Assembly (NCBI RefSeq): GCF_008642375.1
Contig: NZ_CP029194.1
Coordinates: 4,154,001 to 4,218,000, forward strand
DNA from: Streptomyces venezuelae
GTDB taxonomy: Bacteria; Actinomycetota; Actinomycetes; Streptomycetales; Streptomycetaceae
Length of the DNA stretch: 64,000 nucleotides
Reading direction: 5' to 3'
The first letter of the stretch is position 1; each line of letters opens with the position of its first letter. The position numbers and the translations under genes were made by a program. Positions 1 to 9,075 of this stretch are shown in pieces. The notes beneath the pieces are model-generated. The model was not told where the DNA came from. It ran no database searches and saw only the letters and a list, made by a program, of their open reading frames with translations.

Positions 1-1866
1 GAGCCAGGCGCGCAGGGGCTCCGGATCGCCGTCCTCGACGAGGGCGAGGACCCGGGGGCCGAGGTCCACCGTGCGCTCGCCGCCGACGAGCAGGGCGGGC
101 CCGTCGAGCCAGTCGAGGCCGGGGACGGCCTCCGCGGTGTCGACGGCCGCGCAGCAGACCATCGCGGTCACGTGGTCGGCGAGCAGGTCGCGGCCGGTGC
201 GGGGCGGCTGGAGCGGGAAGAGCGGCAGGGGCCCGTCGGGGCCGCTGACGGCCGCGTGCGGGGTCGTGGCGCCCGGGGCCGGCGCGGCCGGCTTCGCCGT
301 ACTCGCCGTCTTCGCCGCCTCGGCGGCCGCACGGGTCTCCCGGGCGGCCTCCTCCCGCGCGAGGAGCGCGCTGAGCGCGGCGGCGAGGGCGTCGGCGGCG
401 GGGTTGGCGTGCGGCTCGTCGTCGAGAACGCCGTCGAGGCTGTCGCCGGGAGCGTCGCCGCCGAGGCCGTCGTCACCGAGGCTCTCGTCACGCAGGCCCT
501 CGTCGCCCGGACCGCCGTCGGTGGTGCCGGTGGTGCCGGAGGTGCCGGAGGTGCCGGAGGCGTCGGTGGTGCCGGTGCTGCTCGGGGCGGTCGGCGGGGT
601 GGTGGACAGGTGGGCCATCACGCGGGTCAGCGTCGGCCCTTCGGAGGCCGTCCGGGACCCGGCGGTCGACCCGGCGACACCCAGCCGGTCGAGGACCTCG
701 TGGAGCCGGGCCGCGTCCGTACGCCACTTCCGGTCGACGACCTCCTCCGGGTACTGGCTCCACTCCACCGGGGACCAGTCGGGGCCGGCCTCGGCCGGGC
801 CGCCGTGGAACAGGCGGGCCGCGAGCAGCGAGGTCGCCTCGTCGACCGCGCCCGGCTCCTCCAGGAGGTCGCAGGCGGGGCGCTCGCCGAGCCGGGAGGA
901 GAAGCCGTCCGCGAGCCGGTCGCGGCGGGAGAGCTCGGTCAGTGCGGAGACGACGCCCGCGTCGAGCTTGGCGGGCCAGCGGCCCATGCGCCAGGCGGGC
1001 AGCGCGACCCGGGTCAGGAGCCGGTCCCAGCCCGCGTACGCCAGGCCGACCTGCTCCTGGGCGACGATCCGTACGCCGTAGTCGACGGACTGCGCCCGCT
1101 CCGAGCCTGCGGCGGCGACACCGCGCTCCATCTCGGCGGCGTGCCCGCGGCAGGCGCGCAGCAGGACGCGGGCGACGTTCCCGACGCCGTGGGCACCGGC
1201 CCTGCGGAAGGGGTCGAGCCCGGGGGTGCCGGGGACGGCGACGGCGGCGTCGAGACCGCGGATGAAGCGGCGGGCGGCGGCTATGTCGGGGTGGGCGGCC
1301 GGTCCCGTACCGGCGACGACGGGAGCGAGGACCGCGCGCAGCTCGGCGACCCGCATCCACCAGAGGAAGGGGGAACCTATGACGAGGACGGGGGCGCCGT
1401 CGCCGTCGTGCGCCGTCCGGAGCGCGCGGTGGGCCCGGTGGGTGCGGTCCTCGAGCCAGCTGTCGCAGTCCGGCGTCAGGGCTATCGCGGAGGGCGCGGG
1501 GACGCCGAGCCGGTCGGCCAGGTCCCGCACGAGGCGGTACAGATCGGGGGCCGCGGTCTCGGAGAGCTCCACGGTGGGTGTGGCGGCCGGCCGGGCGCGG
1601 GCGACGACGAGGGCGACGGCCGTGGCGGCGAGGAGGACGACGACCGCGAGGACGGTCACGACCCAGCGGGCAGTGTCCCAGCCGGCCCCGGTGAAGTGGC
1701 CGGTGGCCCCGCCCGCGTACAGGACGACGGCCACCGCGGCGGGGAGCACGGCGAGGCCGAGGGCCCTGCCTCGGACACGGAGGACGGCGAGTGCCCGGGA
1801 GCGCGCGGCGCGCGCACCCCACTCCTCGCCGACAACGGCGCCGGTACCGGACACGCCGTACATCAC
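1..1866 (-). CDS. Membrane protein with degenerate M48-like peptidase fold (partial)
   Basis: The reading frame is open from an ATG at 1866 down to base 1, so the C-terminus lies outside the window (622 codons seen). Two hydrophobic segments lie near the N-terminus (about residues 35-90), followed by a soluble part. Around residues 160-180 the sequence IGSPFLWWM...ELRAVLAPVVAG has the layout of the M48 zinc-peptidase active helix, where families normally read AVLAHELGH. Both His residues and the Glu of HExxH are absent, so zinc catalysis is unlikely. The later part is low-complexity (Thr/Gly/Ser run, then an Ala-rich helix). It lies downstream of purD on the same strand, behind a hairpin. I infer a non-catalytic M48 homologue; the biological role is unknown. 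Confidence 0.6.
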   Translation of the reverse strand, partial: MMYGVSGTGAVVGEEWGARAARSRALAVLRVRGRALGLAVLPAAVAVVLYAGGATGHFTGAGWDTARWVVTVLAVVVLLAATAVALVVARARPAATPTVELSETAAPDLYRLVRDLADRLGVPAPSAIALTPDCDSWLEDRTHRAHRALRTAHDGDGAPVLVIGSPFLWWMRVAELRAVLAPVVAGTGPAAHPDIAAARRFIRGLDAAVAVPGTPGLDPFRRAGAHGVGNVARVLLRACRGHAAEMERGVAAAGSERAQSVDYGVRIVAQEQVGLAYAGWDRLLTRVALPAWRMGRWPAKLDAGVVSALTELSRRDRLADGFSSRLGERPACDLLEEPGAVDEATSLLAARLFHGGPAEAGPDWSPVEWSQYPEEVVDRKWRTDAARLHEVLDRLGVAGSTAGSRTASEGPTLTRVMAHLSTTPPTAPSSTGTTDASGTSGTSGTTGTTDGGPGDEGLRDESLGDDGLGGDAPGDSLDGVLDDEPHANPAADALAAALSALLAREEAARETRAAAEAAKTASTAKPAAPAPGATTPHAAVSGPDGPLPLFPLQPPRTGRDLLADHVTAMVCCAAVDTAEAVPGLDWLDGPALLVGGERTVDLGPRVLALVEDGDPEPLRAWL

Positions 1867-2061
1867 CCCCTCCTGCCCATGTCGGGACTGCCTGTGGCGG
1901 TGTTGCTCACTCCCCCACTGTGGCACCCGTCACTGACATCGCAATGCCGGTGGGCCAAGTGCCGGAACGCCTCCGCCGCACCCTAGTTGGGGCGGTGGCA
2001 GGCGTCATCCGGATGGCCGAGCCGTCACTCGATGGAATGGCTTTGGGCAAAGGTGATGGCG

Positions 2062-2099
2062 CTCGTGCGGCCGTACGGTTCACCGCACGGCCGCACGAG
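2062..2099 (-). terminator. Hairpin terminator after purD
   Basis: A perfect 13-bp inverted repeat (CTCGTGCGGCCGT, 2062-2074, and its complement at 2087-2099) with a 12-nt loop lies just downstream of the purD stop. There is no U-tract, which is common for Streptomyces terminators. It separates purD from the minus-strand membrane-protein gene that follows. Confidence 0.65.
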
Positions 2100-2123
2100 A
2101 AGACGGCGGATCGCCGTGCCGGG

Positions 2124-3374
2124 TCAGGCCTCGGCGGCCTTCCGCGCGATGTCCGTACGGTGCTGCGAGCCGTCGAGCCGGATACGGCCGACCGCCGCGT
2201 ACGCACGCTCGCGGGCCTGCGCCAGGTCCGTTCCGGTGGCGGTGACCGAGAGGACCCGGCCGCCCGCGCTCACGATCGCGTCGCCGTCCCGCTTCGTGCC
2301 CGCGTGGAGGACGTACGCGTGCGGGGCGTCCTGCTCCGCGATCTCGGCCAGGCCCTCGATGGGGTCGCCGGTGCGCGGGGTGTCCGGGTAGTTGTGGGAG
2401 GCGACGACCACGGTGACGGCGGCCTCGTCGCTCCAGCTCAGCGGCGCCTGGTCGTCCAGGGTGCCGTTGGCCGAGTTCAGCAGGACGCCGGCGAGCGGGG
2501 TCTTCAGCCGGGCCAGGACCACCTGGGTCTCGGGGTCGCCGAAGCGCGCGTTGAACTCGATGACCCGGACACCGCGGCTGGTGATCGCCAGACCGGCGTA
2601 CAGCAGGCCGGAGAACGGCGTGCCGCGGCGGCGCAGTTCGTCGACCGTGGGCTGGAGAACGCTGTCCATGACCTCGTCGACGAGCTTGGGGTCGGCCCAG
2701 GGCAGCGGCGAGTACGCGCCCATACCGCCGGTGTTCGGACCCTCGTCGCCGTCGAGCGCGCGCTTGAAGTCCTGCGCGGGCCGGAGCGGGAGGACGGTGA
2801 CGCCGTCGGTGATCGCGAAGAGGGAGACCTCGGGGCCGTCGAGGAACTCCTCGATGACGACGCGGTCGCAGGCGAGGGCGTGCGCACGGGCCTGCGCGAG
2901 GTCCTCGGTGACCACGACGCCCTTGCCGGCGGCGAGGCCGTCGTCCTTGACGACGTACGGAGCGCCGAAGGCGTCGAGCGCCTCGTCGATCTCCTCGGGG
3001 GTGGTGCAGACGTAGCTGCGGGCGGTGGGAACGCCGGCGCCGGCCATGACGTCCTTGGCGAACGCCTTGGAGCCCTCCAGCTGCGCCGCTTCCCGCGACG
3101 GGCCGAAGACCGGGATGCCGGCCGCGCGGACGGCGTCGGCGACACCGGCGACCAGCGGGGCCTCCGGGCCGACGACGACCAGTTCGGCGCCGAGCTCGGT
3201 GGCGAGGCGCGTGACGGCTTCGCCGTCCAGCTGGTCGACGGGGTGCAGCTCGGCGACCTCCGCGATTCCGGCGTTGCCGGGCGCGCAGTGCAGAGCGGTG
3301 ACGTCGGGATCGAGGGAGAGAGAGCGGCACAGGGCGTGTTCGCGGGCGCCGCCGCCGATGACGAGGACCTTCAC
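2124..3374 (-). CDS. purD: Phosphoribosylamine-glycine ligase (GARS)
   Basis: This ATP-grasp ligase joins glycine to phosphoribosylamine to make GAR in de novo purine synthesis in the cytoplasm. The GTG at 3374 gives the family N-terminus MKVLVIGGGAREHAL; the open frame extends upstream but without homology. Visible family marks include AELVVVGPEAPLVAGV, KAFAKDVMAGAGVPTA, YVVKDDGLAAGKGVVV, GPEVSLFAI, NTGGMGAYSP and IEFNARFGDPETQ (metal/ATP site). At 416 aa it is full length. It is probably transcribed alone and ends at the hairpin at 2062-2099. Confidence 0.96.
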   Translation of the reverse strand: MKVLVIGGGAREHALCRSLSLDPDVTALHCAPGNAGIAEVAELHPVDQLDGEAVTRLATELGAELVVVGPEAPLVAGVADAVRAAGIPVFGPSREAAQLEGSKAFAKDVMAGAGVPTARSYVCTTPEEIDEALDAFGAPYVVKDDGLAAGKGVVVTEDLAQARAHALACDRVVIEEFLDGPEVSLFAITDGVTVLPLRPAQDFKRALDGDEGPNTGGMGAYSPLPWADPKLVDEVMDSVLQPTVDELRRRGTPFSGLLYAGLAITSRGVRVIEFNARFGDPETQVVLARLKTPLAGVLLNSANGTLDDQAPLSWSDEAAVTVVVASHNYPDTPRTGDPIEGLAEIAEQDAPHAYVLHAGTKRDGDAIVSAGGRVLSVTATGTDLAQARERAYAAVGRIRLDGSQHRTDIARKAAEA

Positions 3375-3435
3375 GCCAGCCAGGGTAGCCCGCTGGCCGG
3401 GATGCCCCTTGTGCGGGCCACCGAGCGAGACGCTC

Positions 3436-5540
3436 CTAGTCGTTCGTGTATTCCTCCACAACGGTGGCTCCGAGCTCGCGCACGATCAGGTCGTGCCCGG
3501 AAAGGGCGGAGTCGACGAGGTCGGGGTCGTCCTCCTCCGGCACGTCGTCCTCGGGCGCCACGGGCTGCGGCGCGGGCGGCGTGTACGCGGGCGCGGGGGC
3601 CTGCGCCGGGGCGGGGGCGGCCGCCTGCGGGAAGCCGCCCGCCGGGGCGGACTGCGCCTGTACGGGCGGGGGCGGCGGGGCCTGCTGGAAGGCGGGCGCG
3701 GGGGCGGCCTGCGGGCGGCCGCCGCCGAAGTTGGCCGCGGCGGGCGGCGGGGAGGCGCCGCCCGAGGGGTCGATGATCGCCTCGACCCGCCACTGCACGT
3801 TGAACTGCTCGGCGAGGGCCTGCTTGAGGACCTCCTCGCTGCCGCTGCTCGCGAAGTTGTCGCGGGCACCGGCGTTGAGGAAGCCGAGCTGGAGGGTGGT
3901 GCCGTCGAAGCCTGCCACCTGCGCGTTCTGACTGAGCAGGATCCAGGTGAAGCGGCGCCGGTTCTTGACGGCGTCGAGGATCTGCGGCCAGAGGTTCCGC
4001 ACCTGCGCGGTGTCCCCGCCTCCCCCGGCGGCGGGGGCCGGGGCGGGCTGCTGCGCCTGCACGGGGGAAGGGGCGGGAGCCGCCTGGGCGGGAGCGGCCT
4101 GGGCAGGGGCCGCCGGGGCCGCAGCGCCGGGCCACGCACCGGGCGCACCGCTGCCGGGGGCGGCGGCCCCGGGCCAGGCACCGGGCCGGGAGACGGGGGG
4201 CTGGTCCTGCACGGGAGCGGCGGGGGCGGCAGCGGGCGCGGACTGGGGCTGCTGCGCGGGGGCCGGGGCGGGCGGGAGCGGGGCGGGGCCATCGGGGTGT
4301 GGGCCTCGGGCCCGGGCACGTACGCCATGGCGGGCGCGGACGCCGCGGGCGTGAAGACGGGCGCGGGCCCGGATCCGGCGGCGGCCCCGCGCTCCAGCCG
4401 GTCGAGGCGCGCCTGGACCGAACGCTCGTCGTCGAAGGCGGCGGGCAGCAGCACGCGCGCGCAGATCAGCTCCAGCTGGAGCCGGGGCGAGGTGGCACCG
4501 CGCATCTCGGTCAATCCTGTGTTGACGAGATCGGCGGCCCTGCTGAGCTCGGCGGCACCGAAGACCGACGCCTGCGCCTGCATGCGCTCGATGACGTCGA
4601 CCGGTGCGTCGATGAGCCCCTTCTCGGCGGCGTCCGGCACGGCGGCCAGGATCACCAGATCCCGCAGCCGCTCCAGCAGATCGGCGACGAACCGGCGAGG
4701 GTCGTTGCCGCCCTCGATGACCCGGTCGACGACCTCGAACGCGGCGGCGCCGTCACCGGACGCGAAGGAGTCCACGACGGAGTCGAGCAGGGACCCGTCC
4801 GTATATCCGAGCAGCGAGGTCGCCATGGCGTACGTCACACCGTCGTCGGCGGCGCCGGCGAGCAGCTGGTCCATCACGGACATCGAGTCACGGACGGACC
4901 CGGCGCCGGCGCGCACGACGAGCGGCAGCACGCCGTCCTCGACGCGGGCGCCCTCGCGCCCGCAGACCTCGCCCAGGTAGTCCCGCAGGGTGCCGGGCGG
5001 CACGAGCCGGAAGGGGTAGTGGTGGGTCCGCGACCGGATGGTTCCGATGACCTTCTCGGGCTCGGTCGTGGCGAAGATGAACTTGAGGTGCTCCGGCGGC
5101 TCCTCGACCACCTTCAGGAGGGCGTTGAAGCCCGCCGAGGTGACCATGTGCGCCTCGTCGATGATGTAGATCTTGTACCGGCTGGAGGCGGGCCCGAAGA
5201 AGGCCTTCTCCCGCAGGTCACGGGCGTCGTCCACACCACCGTGGGACGCGGCGTCGATCTCGATGACGTCGATCGACCCCGGCCCGTTCCGCGCGAGGTC
5301 GCGGCAGGACTGGCACTCGCCGCAGGGCGTCGGCGTCGGGCCCTGCTCGCAGTTCAGACACCGGGCGAGAATGCGCGCACTGGTCGTCTTTCCGCAGCCG
5401 CGGGGCCCGCTGAACAGGTACGCGTGATTGACCCGGTTGTTCCGCAGGGCCTGCTGCAACGGGTCGGTGACATGCTCCTGCCCGATGACCTCGGCGAAGG
5501 ACTCGGGGCGATAGCGGCGGTACAGCGCGAGAGACGACAC
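3436..5540 (-). CDS. dnaX: DNA polymerase III subunits gamma/tau (apparent frameshift)
   Basis: Clamp-loader ATPase. The GTG at 5540 gives MSSLALYRRYRPESFAEVIG. The N-terminal two thirds carry Walker A (GPRGCGKTTSA), the zinc-binding Cys cluster (CLNCEQ..., CGECQSC), DEAH-like IIDEAH and the sensor motif GTIRSRTHH. After the Pro/Ala-rich linker, the conserved tau C-terminal region (NLWPQILDAVKNRRRF, LLSQNAQVAGFDG, NAGARDNF) lies in a different frame, open from about 4330 to the stop at 3436. Joining the frames needs a -1 shift (or one missing base) within the C-rich linker at about 4262-4300. Without it the first frame runs on as Pro/Arg/Ser-rich nonsense to 3486. A sequencing indel is the simplest explanation; programmed frameshifting is known for E. 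coli dnaX but no clear slippery heptamer is visible here. Confidence 0.9.
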
Positions 5541-5670
5541 GTATACGAGGTTATAGGCGCCCACCGACAACCCGGGAAAAACCACCGGACGGGACCTGAC
5601 GCCGCCACCACTCACACCCCGCGGGAACCGCCGCGGGAACCCCCGCCCGGACCACTGGCCGGAGAACGCA

Positions 5671-5762
5671 AGCGCCCCCCACGCACCCGCCAGAGCCAAC
5701 CTACCCTTGCTGCCTTCCGGCCCTGGGGGAGTTCAGTCAGATAGCGCCGCGTGAGGGGCTCC
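5671..5762 (-). ncRNA. ffs: Signal recognition particle RNA, small bacterial type (4.5S/scRNA)
   Basis: The minus strand carries the conserved SRP apical motif GGCCGGAAGGCAGCAAGG at about 5704-5721. The flanks pair into a long hairpin: GAGCCCCUCACGC near the 5' end pairs with GCGUGGGGGGC near the 3' end. Position just upstream of dnaX is usual in Streptomyces. The ends are set by the outer pairing and are uncertain by several bases. Confidence 0.88.
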
Positions 5763-5896
5763 GCCCAGCGTACCCGATCCCAGCAGCCCCACGCCCCACC
5801 CCTCCCCTCGCCCCCTCCCCAGCACCCTCCTCGCCCCTCCCCAGCACCTCCCCGGCACCCTTCCCCGACACCCCCGCCGACTCCACCGGACCCCGG

Positions 5897-5921
5897 ATCG
5901 AATCGAGTGATCGAATCGAGT
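5897..5921. repeat. 13-bp tandem duplication upstream of tRNA-Ser
   Basis: The unit GATCGAATCGAGT occurs twice head to tail (5896-5908 and 5909-5921), about 40 bp upstream of the tRNA. It lies roughly where the tRNA promoter -35 region would be; TGTAAT at 5944 could be the -10. The remaining gap between SRP RNA and tRNA (5763-5895) is C-rich low-complexity sequence in which I see no gene. Confidence 0.45.
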
Positions 5922-5958
5922 TCGCGAGCACCCTCCTCGGTCATGTAATGTTCCGAGC

Positions 5959-6043
5959 GGAGGATTCGCCTAGAGGCCTAGGGCGCACGCTTGGAAAGCG
6001 TGTTGGGGGCAACCCCTCACGAGTTCGAATCTCGTATCCTCCG
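5959..6043 (+). tRNA. tRNA-Ser(GGA)
   Basis: Acceptor arm GGAGGAU pairs with AUCCUCC (6036-6042), discriminator G at 6043, and CCA is encoded at 6044-6046. The anticodon loop is CUUGGAAAG with anticodon GGA. A long variable arm (UUGGGGGCAACCCCUC) marks a class II tRNA. The T loop GUUCGAAUC is intact. Confidence 0.95.
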
Positions 6044-6050
6044 CCAGCTC

Positions 6051-6084
6051 AGAGGGCCGGATCGCGTAAGCGGTCCGGCCCTCT
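6051..6084 (+). terminator. Hairpin terminator of tRNA-Ser(GGA)
   Basis: AGAGGGCCGGA and TCCGGCCCTCT form an 11-bp stem four bases after the encoded CCA. Nearly the same hairpin recurs at 6445-6480 after the next gene. Confidence 0.75.
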
Positions 6085-6190
6085 GGCGTTCCCCGTCGCG
6101 GGCATTCTCGCGCTCCCCGTCGCGGGTGCGCGGCGTTCGCCGGCAGGCGACAGCCGCCGGGCGGGGGCGCGCGGGCGCATACTGGTGGGG

Positions 6191-6412
6191 ATGACAAAGC
6201 CTCCCGCGCCGAAGCGCCACTTGCCGACCAGTCCCTTCAAGGCCCCGGTCGCCCATCCGCCCAAGGAATTCGCCGTGGGCGACCAGGTCACACACGACAT
6301 GTACGGCCTCGGCCGAGTGATCGGCATCGAGGACGGAGTCGCAGCACTTGTCGATTTCGGCTCGCTGCAAGAGCGGATCCTCAGCCCGTACACCAAGATG
6401 AGCAAGCTGTAG
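6191..6412 (+). CDS. Small conserved protein with CarD/KOW-like fold
   Basis: 73 aa, start ATG at 6191 behind GGTGGGG. After a basic N-terminus (MTKPPAPKRHLPTSP) comes FAVGDQVTHDMYGLGRVIGI and a beta-rich tail ending in SPYTKMSKL. The VGD.VTH...G.GRV pattern resembles the SH3-like barrel of CarD/CdnL RNA-polymerase-interacting domains and of KOW-type domains, but the protein is far too short for CarD itself. It is widespread in Streptomyces as far as I recall and of unknown function. It is a single gene between two near-identical hairpins. Confidence 0.8.
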   Translation: MTKPPAPKRHLPTSPFKAPVAHPPKEFAVGDQVTHDMYGLGRVIGIEDGVAALVDFGSLQERILSPYTKMSKL

Positions 6413-6444
6413 AACCTGCTGCGCCGTCCCCGGCGCGGCAGCTT

Positions 6445-6480
6445 CAGAGGGCCGGACCGCATCAGCGGTCCGGCCCTCTG
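6445..6480. terminator. Bidirectional hairpin terminator
   Basis: CAGAGGGCCGGACCGC, loop ATCA, then the exact complement: a 16-bp stem. It lies between the plus-strand gene ending at 6412 and the minus-strand TetR gene ending at 6485, so it can serve both. Confidence 0.8.
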
Positions 6481-6484
6481 GCGT

Positions 6485-7147
6485 TCACGCGGCGACTGCC
6501 TGGAAGTCGCCGAGGGCGCCCTCCAGGAGGTCGAAGACGTGAGCCGCCTCGGGGGCCAGGGTGGCGGCGATCAGGTCGTTCGACCGGCCGGCCAGGGTCA
6601 GCTCCTGGATCCGCCGGAAGAGCAGCCGGTGCGCCGCTCCGAGGAGCGCGGCAGCCGCGCGAGGGGCGATGGACGTGGCCTCGGTCTCGGTCTCGGTCTC
6701 GGCGTCAGCGACGGTCTCCGCCAGGGCGACGGCCAAGGCCTCCTCGCGCTGGTCGTGCAGGTCGCGCAGGCGGGCGGTGAGGGTGGGGCTGTCGGCGACC
6801 ATGCGGGCGAAGTCAGGGCCGGCGAAGCCCGCGACAGGGTTGCGCGCGTCGAGTGCGGCGGTGAACTCCCGGCGCAGCGCGGCCAGCGGAGACTCTCCCT
6901 CCGCGCGGCCCGCGACCGCGACGGCCAGGCTCGCGGTGAACTGCTCGTGATGGTCGAGGGCCAGGTCCTCCTTGCGCGGGAAGTAGTTGGTGACCGTCTT
7001 CTTGGCCACCCGGGCCGCGGTCGCGATCTCGGCGATCGTCGTCTGCTCGAAGCCCTGCTCCAGGAACAGTCGGGTGGCGTGGTCGGAGATCAGCTGCCTG
7101 GTCTCCTGCTTCTTGGACTCACGGAGTCCCATGCTCTCGGTACCCAT
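6485..7147 (-). CDS. TetR family transcriptional regulator
   Basis: 220 aa. An N-terminal HTH (about residues 15-60: TTIAEIATAARVAKKTVTNYF) is followed by an all-helical ligand domain. Two starts are possible, ATG 7147 and ATG 7132 (MGLRESKKQETRQLI); the second matches the usual family start. It is divergent from the VOC-family gene at 7245. The shared gap holds inverted repeats over a likely promoter, so it probably represses that gene and itself. The ligand is unknown. Confidence 0.88.
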   Translation of the reverse strand: MGTESMGLRESKKQETRQLISDHATRLFLEQGFEQTTIAEIATAARVAKKTVTNYFPRKEDLALDHHEQFTASLAVAVAGRAEGESPLAALRREFTAALDARNPVAGFAGPDFARMVADSPTLTARLRDLHDQREEALAVALAETVADAETETETEATSIAPRAAAALLGAAHRLLFRRIQELTLAGRSNDLIAATLAPEAAHVFDLLEGALGDFQAVAA

Positions 7148-7163
7148 GAGGGAATCTTACACT

Positions 7164-7213
7164 CGTAGCAAAATTACGCTTGACGAACCTTGGTGGTCGC
7201 GCGTAAAGTTACG
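7164..7213. promoter_or_regulatory. Promoter and putative TetR operators between divergent genes
   Basis: On the plus strand, TTGACG (7180-7185) and TAAAGT (7204-7209) form a sigma-70-like promoter with an 18-nt spacer. CGTAA-AG-TTACG (7202-7213) is an inverted repeat lying over the -10. A related site, CGTAGCAAAATTACG (7164-7178), sits just upstream of the -35. This is a standard layout for TetR repression; the assignment is inferred. Confidence 0.55.
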
Positions 7214-7244
7214 TCCGTCGCAAAAATCTCTCCGAGGAGTCACC

Positions 7245-7697
7245 CTGAACGTCACCACCTCCACCCTCTCCCTCACCGTCGCCGACGTGAACGCGTCGCA
7301 GGACTTCTTCACCACCCACCTCGGCTACCAGGTCGCCATGGCCGCGGACGGCTTCGCCTCCCTGACCCGCGACGACGCCGCCGCCGACATCGTGCTGCTC
7401 CGGCAGGGCACCGAGGTCCTCCCCGCCGAGCAGCGCGACCAGCGGGCGTCCGGCCTGATCCTGGCGCTCACCGTCAGTGACCTCGCCGAGCACGAGGCCC
7501 GACTGTGGGCGGCGGGCGCGCCGATCACGATGCCGCTGCGCGAGGAGCCGTGGGGCGAGCGCCTCTTCCAGCTGACCGACCCCAACGGCGTCGTCATCCA
7601 GCTCGTCGAGTGGGTCACCCCGTCGGGCGACGAGGCCGGGGCCGGGACTTGGGACGGAAGCGGTACCGGGACCGAGGCCGGAGCCGACGCCTCCTGA
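7245..7697 (+). CDS. VOC (glyoxalase/bleomycin-resistance) superfamily protein
   Basis: About 150 aa. A single VOC domain: STLSLTVADVNASQDFF at the N-terminus, and a C-terminal half with GERLFQLTDPNGVVIQLVEWV, the usual final strand with the metal-position Glu/Gln. The best start is CTG at 7245, five bases after GAGGAG (7234-7239); no ATG or GTG fits between the promoter and the domain. The last 20 residues are Gly/Ala/Thr-rich and probably unstructured. The enzyme activity (lyase, dioxygenase or drug binding) cannot be told. It is likely controlled by the divergent TetR. Confidence 0.85.
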   Translation: MNVTTSTLSLTVADVNASQDFFTTHLGYQVAMAADGFASLTRDDAAADIVLLRQGTEVLPAEQRDQRASGLILALTVSDLAEHEARLWAAGAPITMPLREEPWGERLFQLTDPNGVVIQLVEWVTPSGDEAGAGTWDGSGTGTEAGADAS

Positions 7698-7701
7698 GCA
7701 C

Positions 7702-7739
7702 GAAGAAGGGCCCCACCGGAAACGGTGGGGCCCTTCTTC
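7702..7739 (+). terminator. Strong hairpin terminator after VOC gene
   Basis: A perfect 17-bp stem (GAAGAAGGGCCCCACCG and its complement) closed by a GAAA tetraloop, four bases after the VOC stop. Confidence 0.9.
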
Positions 7740-8560
7740 CGTTCCTCCCCACTACACGAGGCAGGGCGGCATTCCAGGCCGACCTCGCGGTCGACGGGGT
7801 GGCTCGTCCGCATCGAGGCGTCGGTGACCCGCTGCCAGGAGGCGTACTTGGCGTACAGCCGATCGGCGTCCAGGGCCGAGGAGGTTGCCGTACTTGGCGA
7901 GGTTCCGCTTCTTCAAGAGCCCGCGGTGCCGCATCCGCGTCCGCTGGGACCAGACTCGCCGTCAGAGACTGGCCGAGCGAGCGGGGGCCGCGATGATCGA
8001 TCCGCACGACTCCGCGGCAGTGCCCACGGACGTGCCGGCGGTACCCGGCAGCGCGACTGCAGCGATGAAGGGGAGCAGCGCACCCCTGCACGCAGGCGTA
8101 CCGGTGATCATTCCTACGAGGAGGCCGGATGCCCGGCGAACCCGATCGTGGCCACGTAGACCGTGATGCGCCCGAGGGTGCCGGAGCCGTGGAGCACTCG
8201 CCGCTCCGGCTGATCCTCGACCGACGCCGTAGCCGACCGCCCGAAGGACGCTCTCCCGAACGGCCACACCCAGCTGATCCAGTCCGCCTTGAACAGCCAG
8301 ATGGAGACCAGATCCGCGAAGTATTCGCGAGCCGAGCCGAGTTCACGGACCCGGGACTGCTGCGCGGCGAGCGAGGCGGCACTGGTAGCCGCCAGGGGCA
8401 GAGGGCCTGGCCTCCCGGGTTGACGGTCTCTGGACCTGGCCGGAAGCGCGGGCGGACAGGTACGGCGGAAGGTGTCGCTGGCACCGGAAAGGGCTTCGTT
8501 CACCGGTTAGAGGGGTGATGGGAGGGAGGGACGTTCCTGCGGCCATCGGTGTGTAGTGAT
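7740..8560. other. Gene-poor stretch, probably decayed coding sequence
   Basis: No frame here looks like an intact gene. The longest minus-strand frames (8114-8503 and 7962-8267) contain stretches that look like real protein, such as REYFADLVSIWLFKADW and ALLPFIAAVALPGTAG, but they are in different frames and lack good starts. A further minus-strand frame near 7813-7900 has RLYAKYASWQRVTDASM. I read this as the remains of one or two minus-strand genes broken by indels. I do not recognise the family. Confidence 0.4.
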
Positions 8561-8610
8561 GCCGATACTTTCTGTGATGACCTTCCGGTTCGACCAGACA
8601 GGGGTTATCG

Positions 8611-9018
8611 ATGAGGAAGTTGGCGACTGCGGTGGTGGCCGCGGGGCTGTTCTTCGGCGGGATGGGGGTGGCGGTGGCCGACTCGTGGCACGGATTGACG
8701 ATGACTACGACGGGCGCCGAGTTCAAGGGTTCCTACATGTGGGAGCCCCAGCTGCAAAAGCATGGCGGGCTCCGCGCAAAGGGGAATCTGAAGGACACCT
8801 CCAATGGCGACGGGCACAACGTGTACCTCCGGGCGAAGGTCAAGGGGCACCCTTGGATGCGCATCAAGGGTGCCCAGAAGAGGACCATTCCCATCGACTA
8901 CACGTTCTACGACGGTGCACAACTCCTGACGACTCAGGTAGAGCTTCAGACATGCCGAGATCGCGGATCACTGCGGCCGGACAACTGCTCGACAAACAAG
9001 GTGTTCACGCGGCGATAG
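8611..9018 (+). CDS. Small secreted protein, unknown family
   Basis: 135 aa with a Sec signal peptide (MRKLATAVVAAGLFFGGMG, likely cut after AVA-D near residue 23). The mature part is polar and beta-rich (SYMWEPQLQKHGGLRAKG, GHNVYLRAKVKGHPW) with one Cys pair near the C-terminus (QTCRDRG...DNCS). The start ATG at 8611 follows AGGGG. It precedes the ABC gene pair with a 57-bp gap and shares its lower GC, so it may belong to the same transferred cassette. I do not recognise a family. Confidence 0.75.
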   Translation: MRKLATAVVAAGLFFGGMGVAVADSWHGLTMTTTGAEFKGSYMWEPQLQKHGGLRAKGNLKDTSNGDGHNVYLRAKVKGHPWMRIKGAQKRTIPIDYTFYDGAQLLTTQVELQTCRDRGSLRPDNCSTNKVFTRR

Positions 9019-9075
9019 TCGACGGTTCCGGGGGCCGCCGGGGCGGCCCCCGTCCTCTAGGGAGTGCACACCACG

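Noticed and set aside
172..1986. Long plus-strand frame opposite the first gene (604 codons)
   Set aside because: It is the antisense shadow of the minus-strand membrane protein; the translation is Gly/Arg/Val-rich with no domain, and codon third-position GC fits the minus frame.
7962..8503. Intact membrane-protein gene on the minus strand
   Set aside because: Protein-like pieces fall in two or three frames without proper starts or stops; best treated as decayed sequence.
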